A model generated the notes under the pieces. It made no database searches. It was not told the origin of the DNA and saw nothing but the letters and a program-made list of their open reading frames with translations. A stretch of DNA of 64,000 bases from Betaproteobacteria bacterium Ga0077532 (GTDB lineage: Bacteria; Pseudomonadota; Gammaproteobacteria; Burkholderiales; Ga0077523). The stretch covers positions 52,032-116,031 of the forward strand of contig LNEE01000012.1 in assembly GCA_001464895.1 (NCBI GenBank), read 5' to 3'. This document shows, in pieces, positions 59,010-64,000 of this stretch (the stretch's first letter is position 1; every line of letters starts with the position of its first letter). The translations under genes were made by a program, and so were the position numbers.

Positions 59010-59883
59010 CGCAAACGGCAGGGCCGCGGCCGCGGATGTGGTGGCATCGGAGATCCGTCCCGGGCAGTCCATCGAGCTGTTGAAGGAACTCCACATCCTC
59101 ACGCGCGACGGCAAGCTGAACCAGGACTCCCGGCGCAAGCTGAAGCAGGTCTACCACCTCTACCAGTTCATCGAGAAGCTGCTGCTGGAACTGCCGACCG
59201 CCGAGCGCGGCATCACGCTCGCAGACCACGGCGCCGGCAAGTCGTACCTCGGATTCATCATCCACGACCTCTTCTTCCGCGGCACCGACTCCGGTCGGAA
59301 GGGCCACATCTACGGCATCGAATCCCGCGCGGAGCTGGCACAGGCGTCGCGCGAACTCGCAGCGCGTCTCGGCTTCGACGGGATGTCGTTCCTTGCCACC
59401 AGCGTGGCCGAGTCGGCGCACGCGGATGCCATCCCCGACGAGATCGACATCGTCACGGCGCTGCATGCGTGTGACACCGCCACCGACGACGCCATCGCGT
59501 TCGGGCTGAAGAAGCACGCGAAGGCGATGGTGCTCGTGCCGTGCTGTCAGGCCGAGATCTCGCGGGCTCTGAATGCGGACAAGGCCCACGCGCTCGCACG
59601 TACGCCGCTCGCCGAGCTGTGGCGGCGCCCCCTGCACACGCGCGAACTGGGCAGCCAGATCACGAATGTGCTCCGCTGCCTTTTGCTGGAAGCGTGGGGC
59701 TACCAGGTCACCGTGACCGAACTGGTGGGCTGGGAGCACAGCATGAAGAACGAACTCATCATCGCCCGGCACACGGGGCAATCGAACCCGGCGGCAGCGC
59801 GACGGCTCACGGCGCTGCTGGAGACCTTCGGGCTCACGTCACTGCAGGCGACCCGCTTTCCGCTTCCTGCGGCGGCTGGGTGA
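58999..59883 (+). CDS. Class I SAM-dependent methyltransferase, Methyltransf_32-like
   Basis: A 294-residue protein. A helical N-terminus (ELLKELHILTRDGKLNQDSRRKLKQV) precedes a Rossmann-like core with a SAM-binding motif I variant (LADHGAGKSYLGFIIHDLF). Then come an acidic strand end (IYGIESRAELA), the motif ALHACDTATDDAIAFGL and VLVPCCQAE. This Asp-x-Gly-x-Gly-Lys and HACDTATD pattern is seen in the METTL25/GSTCD-type methyltransferases and their bacterial relatives. The substrate is unknown; RNA is a reasonable guess. It overlaps the preceding dehydrogenase by 11 bp. Confidence 0.78.
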   Translation: MGANANGRAAAADVVASEIRPGQSIELLKELHILTRDGKLNQDSRRKLKQVYHLYQFIEKLLLELPTAERGITLADHGAGKSYLGFIIHDLFFRGTDSGRKGHIYGIESRAELAQASRELAARLGFDGMSFLATSVAESAHADAIPDEIDIVTALHACDTATDDAIAFGLKKHAKAMVLVPCCQAEISRALNADKAHALARTPLAELWRRPLHTRELGSQITNVLRCLLLEAWGYQVTVTELVGWEHSMKNELIIARHTGQSNPAAARRLTALLETFGLTSLQATRFPLPAAAG

Positions 59884-59930
59884 CTGGGGCGGTCGCGTAG
59901 GTCGTCATTGCGGTCGTACACAGCCGTGGC

Positions 59931-60320
59931 GTGGTCGCGGGGTTGGATGTGGACGCGTCGCGTCGGGCAGAGCCCGACCCACGAAGACCTGCGGACCTGG
60001 CGATGGCGAGGGGCGCATCACAACCCCGTGGGTCGGGCTTCGCCCGACGCCCGTCGTGGCGTGGTCGCCAGGTCGGATGTGGAGGCGCTGCGTCGGGCAA
60101 AGCCCGACCCACGAGAATCTTCAACCATGGCGATGGCGAGGGGCGCATCGCAACCCCGTGGGACGGGCTTCGCCCGACGCCCATCGTGGCGTGGTCGTCG
60201 CGTTGGATATGGACGCGCCTCGTCGGGCGAAGCCCGACCCACGAAGACCTGTGGGCGTGGCGATGGCTAGGTGCGCATCACAACCCCGTGGGTCGGGCTT
60301 CGCCCGACGCCCATCGTGGC
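59931..60320. repeat. Three tandem 130-bp units, each with two inverted REP-like hairpins (BIME-like)
   Basis: Units begin at 59931, 60061 and 60191 and are highly similar. Each unit has one reverse REP, with GTCGGGC/GCCCGAC stems at 59962, 60092 and 60222. The loops are AGA, AAA and GAA, followed by CCAC. Each also has one forward REP, with a GTGG foot at 60028, 60158 and 60288, then the same stem with loop TTC. The forward copy in unit 2 has one stem mismatch (GACGGGC). This is the head-to-head layout of bacterial interspersed mosaic elements. A RAYT transposase gene lies at 62858-63745. Confidence 0.9.
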
Positions 60321-60487
60321 GTGGCGACGCCGCAATCACCGTCTCCGCCCCATTTCGACGCAATTCCCCCAACTGCGCGCCAAAGCCAGGCATCGCTGGG
60401 AACGGTCGCGCCGCCTCGCTATCTTCCTGATGCGGGCGCTGCCGAGAGCGGGCTGCGCTCCCGTGCCGATCCACAGGAGCCTTGCGC
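60321..60487. other. Intergenic region between the REP array and the GMC gene
   Basis: About 170 bp that starts with a truncated beginning of a fourth repeat unit (GTGGCGAC) and then becomes unique sequence. It should contain the promoter of the GMC gene. An AGGAGCC ribosome binding site ends it. No coding sequence is supported. Confidence 0.55.
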
Positions 60488-62098
60488 ATGTCCACTGACA
60501 CGAACGCGACAGCGATGCCATCCGACGTCGACCGCGCCACCTACGAATTCATCGTCTGCGGGGGCGGCACGGCCGGATGCGTCGTCGCCCGCCGACTGGC
60601 CGAGGACCCATCCGTGCGTGTTCTCCTGCTGGAAGCCGGCGGCGACGAGCGCGTACCGGCCGTCGGCGATTCGCGCGTCTGGATGTCCAACATCGGGAGC
60701 GAGCGGGACTGGCAGTTCCGCGCGGAGCCGTCTGCATCCCTCAACGGGCGGACGCCGCCACTGCCCATGGGCAAGGTGCTCGGCGGCGGCTCGAGCGTGA
60801 ACGGGCTCATCTGGGCGCGGGGGCACAAGAACGATTTCGATTCGTGGGCGGAGGCGGCGGGGGATCCCGGGTGGCGGTACGAAGCCATTCTCGACCTGTA
60901 CAAGCGCGCCGAGGACTGGGATGGGCCGGCGAACGCGCGGTTGCGCGGTGTCGGAGGTCCGGTCTACATCACGCTCCCGAAGGATCCCGTCCCGGTGGCA
61001 CACGCGTTGATGGAAGCCACGGCGGCCGTCGGGATCCCCGCGGTGGATGACCTCAACGCGGAGACGATGGAGTCCGAGAGCGGGTGCGGCATCCCGAATG
61101 TCACGGTGCGCGATGGCAATGTCCGGGTGTCGATGGCGAACGCGTACCTCCGGCCGGTGATGGCGCAGCCCAACCTCACTGTGCTCCTTGGTGCGCGCGT
61201 GGAGCGCGTGCGGCTCGACGGGCGGCGGGCCGTCGGCGTCGACTACGTGCACGACGGCGCGCAGCGATCTTCGTTCGCATCTGCGGAGATCGTGCTGTCG
61301 GCCGGCGCCATCCACACGCCGAAGATCCTGATGCTCTCGGGGATCGGCGACGAGCGGCAGCTGAAGGCGCACGGCATCCCCGTCGCGCATCACCTGCCTG
61401 GCGTCGCTCAGAACTTCCAGGATCACATTCTCGTCGCGGGCTGTGTGTGGGAGTACCGCTCGCCGGAGCCACCGCGGAACAACTCGGCGGAGTTCACGTT
61501 CTTCGCGAAGAGCGATCCGTCGTTGGCGACGCCGGACCTGCAGCCGGTGCTGGAGGAGTGCGCCTTCGGCAGCGAGATCACGGGGCCTCGCTTCGGACTG
61601 CCCGCGGATCGCGCCAGCGCATGGACGCTCGCTCCGGGGCTCGTCCAACCGACGAGTCGGGGCCATCTCGCGCTCACCGGCAATCGTGCCTCGGACCCCG
61701 TCGCCATCCACGCGAACTTCCTCAGCACGGCGCAGGATGTGCAGGCGCTGGTTCGTTGTATCGAGCTGTGCCGCGAGATCGGCAACGCGCCGGTGCTACG
61801 CGCGTTCGTGAAGCGCGAACTGATGCCGGGGCCGCTGCGCGGGGCCGAGCTGGAGACCTTCCTGCGAGACGCCGCCGGCACCTACTTCCACCAGACGTGC
61901 ACCGCGAAAATGGGGCGTGACGCGATGTCGGTCGTCGACGGTACGCTCAAGGTCTACGGCATCGAAGGGCTGCGGATCGCGGACGGCTCGATCATGCCGA
62001 CCATCACGACCGGCAACACGATGGCGCCCTGCGTGCTGATCGGCGAGAAGGCGGCGGATCTGATCCGCAGGACGCATCGAACGCAGGGTCACGGGTAG
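60488..62098 (+). CDS. GMC-family FAD-dependent oxidoreductase (choline dehydrogenase-like)
   Basis: A 536-residue GMC flavoprotein. The N-terminal FAD motif is FIVCGGGTAGCVVARRLAED. Signature 1 is MGKVLGGGSSVNGLIWARGH. Signature 2 is around SAGAIHTPKILMLSGIGD. The C-terminal catalytic His is in TYFHQTCTAKMG and the second residue, Asn, in TTGNTMAPCVLIGEKAADLI. It oxidises a primary alcohol, but there is no betaine aldehyde dehydrogenase next to it, so choline is not assured. ATG 60488 is chosen over TTG 60482 because AGGAG at 60475-60479 is well spaced. Confidence 0.9.
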   Translation: MSTDTNATAMPSDVDRATYEFIVCGGGTAGCVVARRLAEDPSVRVLLLEAGGDERVPAVGDSRVWMSNIGSERDWQFRAEPSASLNGRTPPLPMGKVLGGGSSVNGLIWARGHKNDFDSWAEAAGDPGWRYEAILDLYKRAEDWDGPANARLRGVGGPVYITLPKDPVPVAHALMEATAAVGIPAVDDLNAETMESESGCGIPNVTVRDGNVRVSMANAYLRPVMAQPNLTVLLGARVERVRLDGRRAVGVDYVHDGAQRSSFASAEIVLSAGAIHTPKILMLSGIGDERQLKAHGIPVAHHLPGVAQNFQDHILVAGCVWEYRSPEPPRNNSAEFTFFAKSDPSLATPDLQPVLEECAFGSEITGPRFGLPADRASAWTLAPGLVQPTSRGHLALTGNRASDPVAIHANFLSTAQDVQALVRCIELCREIGNAPVLRAFVKRELMPGPLRGAELETFLRDAAGTYFHQTCTAKMGRDAMSVVDGTLKVYGIEGLRIADGSIMPTITTGNTMAPCVLIGEKAADLIRRTHRTQGHG

Positions 62099-62211
62099 GA
62101 AGTCGATCGTCCGAGTCGTCGCCGCGCGTGCGGGTGGAGATGCGGGCGCGGCCGCTGCGATCAGCGCTCCTGACCAAGCTGCTGATAGTTCAGCCCGGCC
62201 GGGATGATGGA
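62099..62211. other. Short convergent intergenic gap
   Basis: About 110 bp between the GMC gene and the opposite-strand membrane protein. GCCGGCGGATTGCCGGC-like sequence near 62218 could form a small hairpin, but it lies inside the end of the membrane protein gene. No T-run terminator was seen. Confidence 0.4.
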
Positions 62212-62745
62212 TCACGGCCGGCGGATTGCCGGCGTTGACGCTGGTGGGGCGGGTGTCGATGCGGCGGCCGCCGCCTTGCAGTTCGCCACGACGCGCTGGA
62301 TCTCGGCGTCCGGGATGTAGAGCCAGGCGACGAAGAAGACGACCGGCACGGAGAGGCAGGTGATCCAGCCGATGATCGTCGTCGCCGTGTGGACGCCGAT
62401 CTGCGCCCGCGACGGACGACGCCGGCCATGCAGGATCCACTGCGCCGCCACCGCTGCACCGATCCCGAAGAAGATCAACACGGCGAAGATGGACCCCACC
62501 GCGGAGATCAGGCCGAGCACCGAGACCAGGTAGTCCGCCTTGTCATCGCACGCGTCGACTGCCTTGATCGCGACCGTGCCATAGGCGGCGAACAGCAGGC
62601 CCTGTGCGAGCAGCAGCCAGGTGAGGCGCTGGTTGACGAGGGCGTCCTCGTTGAACCAGCGCGAGTAGTGCACGGAGTCTGCGTCGACCGTGGAAACGCT
62701 CTGCGGTGTCGCGTCCGTCGTCGCCGCGCGTCTGCGTATCCCCAT
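62212..62745 (-). CDS. Hypothetical membrane protein
   Basis: A 177-residue protein that I cannot assign. An N-terminal polar part (about 35 residues) is followed by three or four hydrophobic stretches (RLTWLLLAQGLLFAAYGTVA, YLVSVLGLISAVGSIFAVLI, FFGIGAAVAAQWIL and TIIGWITCLSVPVVFFVAWLYI). The C-terminal tail is Ala/Pro-rich. The pattern NQRLTWLLLAQGLLFAAYG is recurrent in small uncharacterised bacterial membrane proteins. It lies downstream of the RAYT gene on the same strand, 112 bp away. Whether they are related is unknown. Confidence 0.65.
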   Translation of the reverse strand: MGIRRRAATTDATPQSVSTVDADSVHYSRWFNEDALVNQRLTWLLLAQGLLFAAYGTVAIKAVDACDDKADYLVSVLGLISAVGSIFAVLIFFGIGAAVAAQWILHGRRRPSRAQIGVHTATTIIGWITCLSVPVVFFVAWLYIPDAEIQRVVANCKAAAAASTPAPPASTPAIRRP

Positions 62746-62857
62746 GGATGTGTTCCGTGATGTACGTTCGTCGAGACGGGCCGACGCGTTCGAGCGAGTC
62801 GTCAGGCCGTCGCTTGGAGGCCGGGTTGCGCGATGGCGGGGCCGGGTGTGGTGCCCG

Positions 62858-63745
62858 TCACGTCCCGCGGGAGGTGTCCGTGCGGTCCGCCGCTGCGATC
62901 AACCGACTGATGCGCGATACCGAGAGCCCCATTTCGTCCGCCATGGCCGTCATCGTCATCCCGCCATCCCGATACGCGCGCCACAGCCCTTCCTCGCGGC
63001 TGCCCGCTTCGGAGACCCATTGCCGTAGCGTCCGCACACGCTCGCGCTGAGCTTTGGGAATCTCGCGTCCGCCCGCACCACGCCGGCGGGCCATCGCGAG
63101 CATCCTTTCGGCGAAGGCGTCGTCGCCCAGGAAGATCTGCCGGCGCAATACGTCCTTCCAGAGCGTGGCGTCTTCCGCGGCCCGCTGCGCCACCAGTGCG
63201 ACGTATCGGCGTGCCGCTGTTGCGCGATCGCGGGCTGACTGGGGCGTTCGTCCGAGGAGATAGCCGTGCAGCCCCTGCGTGTCCAGCCATCCAGGCGCCG
63301 GCGCCTCACCCGCATGCGCCCGATAGCTCGACCATTCCCATCCGCCCGGCGACTTCACTCTCTTCGCGGCCACCGGATTGCGCTCCACGTAGCGGCACAC
63401 CGTGAGCAGGTGGGCGTCCCGATCGACCAGAATGGCCTTGAATCGCCCCTGGAACAGATGGCCCTCGAAGTTGTGCCGGCGGTTGAAGGTCTGGGTGTAC
63501 ACCCCATTGACATGGCGCATGAGGCGCGAGAGGTTGGCGCGGCGCGTGTGGAGCACCAAATGGTAGTGGTCGTCCATGAGGCAGTAGGCCAGCACCTCGG
63601 CGTCGAAGCGATCCATCGCCTCGCCCAGAACGTCGAGGAACAACTGCCGGTCGGTGTCGCCCCTGAAGACGGGCGTACCCCCGTCACCACGGGAGGTCAC
63701 GTGGTAGACGGCGCCTGGGAACTCGATGCGGAGAGGGCGGGCCAT
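62858..63745 (-). CDS. REP-associated tyrosine transposase (RAYT), IS200-like Y1 family
   Basis: A 295-residue protein that begins ARPLRIEFPGAVYHVTSRGDGG, the usual start of RAYT and Y1-transposase proteins. The HUH motif is in MDDHYHLVLHTRRANL and the catalytic tyrosine is probably in CRYVERNPVAA. Gln/Lys residues (HLFQGRFKAILVD) and the GGWEWSSYRAH segment are typical. The C-terminal 100 residues carry a predicted helix-turn-helix (GMTMTAMADEMGLSVSRISRL), an extension beyond the catalytic core. The start at 63745 matches the conserved N-terminus. The open frame up to 63913 is not conserved. It lies 2.5 kb from REP-like repeats. Confidence 0.88.
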   Translation of the reverse strand: MARPLRIEFPGAVYHVTSRGDGGTPVFRGDTDRQLFLDVLGEAMDRFDAEVLAYCLMDDHYHLVLHTRRANLSRLMRHVNGVYTQTFNRRHNFEGHLFQGRFKAILVDRDAHLLTVCRYVERNPVAAKRVKSPGGWEWSSYRAHAGEAPAPGWLDTQGLHGYLLGRTPQSARDRATAARRYVALVAQRAAEDATLWKDVLRRQIFLGDDAFAERMLAMARRRGAGGREIPKAQRERVRTLRQWVSEAGSREEGLWRAYRDGGMTMTAMADEMGLSVSRISRLIAAADRTDTSRGT

Positions 63746-64000
63746 GACGGTAGTACTGTGCGCTCGATGGAAGCAGGAAATCAAGACCTGTCCCCAGTGT
63801 CTCCACTGGCAAGGCAGGCAACGCGGAACGCTCTGGTTCCATCGCCTCAGCGTGACTACTATCCGGGCAAACGGGTCGTTCAGTTCCGGCGGGGTTACGA
63901 CCCGCGGATTCACAGAGTAAGTGCAACACCTTCGTCAACAGAGTGGGGAGCGACGATACTGGGCGCCTCCTCATTCGGCTAGGAAAGGGGTTGCAACCAT
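63746..64000. other. Region upstream of the RAYT gene to the window end
   Basis: About 255 bp of lower GC with no credible gene. It contains the minus-strand promoter area of the transposase and a short perfect hairpin CCAGTG/CACTGG at 63794-63809. No second REP copy was found. Confidence 0.5.

Noticed and set aside
59931..60320. CRISPR array
   Set aside because: Units are contiguous 130-bp tandem copies with internal hairpins. There are no unique spacers and no cas genes.
59931..60800. A 289-codon plus-strand frame across the repeat array
   Set aside because: The frame is open only because the 130-bp units contain no stop in it. Its repeated peptides reflect the DNA repeat and it runs into the GMC gene.

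Overview
The window reads as a high-GC chromosome segment of a Betaproteobacterium; order and genus cannot be fixed from the sequence alone. The best evidence is gene order. The chain ndk-rlmN-pilF-rodZ-like-ispG-hisS-TPR-bamB-der-hfq-hflX-hflK-hflC-DUF2065-hisZ-purA, followed by rnr-rlmB-rpsF-priB-rpsR-rplI-dnaB, is the arrangement typical of that class. The pairs rarA-serS and accA-tilS fit too. No rRNA, CRISPR array, prophage or plasmid backbone was seen.

Layout. 1-3.3 kb: the 3' part of rarA, serS, folD and a strong terminator. 3.4-5.9 kb, minus strand: a radical SAM gene and a fused MEMO-AMMECR1 gene, together an AmmeMemoRadiSam system of unknown function. 6.1-14.7 kb: a TetR regulator with a palindrome upstream, an RND pump (lipoprotein adaptor and transporter) translationally coupled to an exported gamma-glutamyltransferase, then a SorA/SorB-type sulfite dehydrogenase and its cytochrome c. 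14.7-20.8 kb: accA, tilS, a dicarboxylate-type TRAP transporter (dctPQM) and a convergent SPOR protein. 20.9-43.4 kb: the housekeeping block above (nucleotide metabolism, rRNA modification, isoprenoid and histidine pathways, outer membrane assembly, RNA chaperone and decay, ribosomal proteins, replicative helicase), interrupted only by a tRNA-Leu(CAG) on the minus strand.

43.4-64 kb is the accessory, mainly catabolic part. It holds an NnrU-like protein, a split chromate transporter pair, a PhyH-type dioxygenase, a class II aldolase coupled to a voltage-gated K+ channel with a C-terminal zinc ribbon, and a GlcG/HbpS-like secreted protein. Next come a crotonase, a CaiB-type CoA-transferase and a MarR/HpaR-like regulator, then a CHASE2 membrane protein with no recognised output domain. 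A tight run follows of a ThDP enzyme, a TcuA-like flavoprotein, an aldehyde dehydrogenase, a beta-hydroxyacid dehydrogenase and a small methyltransferase. A GMC oxidoreductase, a hypothetical membrane protein and a transposase-like gene close the window.

The most notable non-coding structure is an array of three 130-bp units at 59931-60320. Each unit carries two inverted REP-like hairpins with the GTGG foot known from REP elements. A REP-associated tyrosine transposase (RAYT) gene lies 2.5 kb away, which suggests a REP/RAYT system caught during local amplification. The uncharacterised catabolic operon at 53635-59883 and the RND-GGT-sulfite dehydrogenase neighbourhood are the best candidates for undescribed metabolism.
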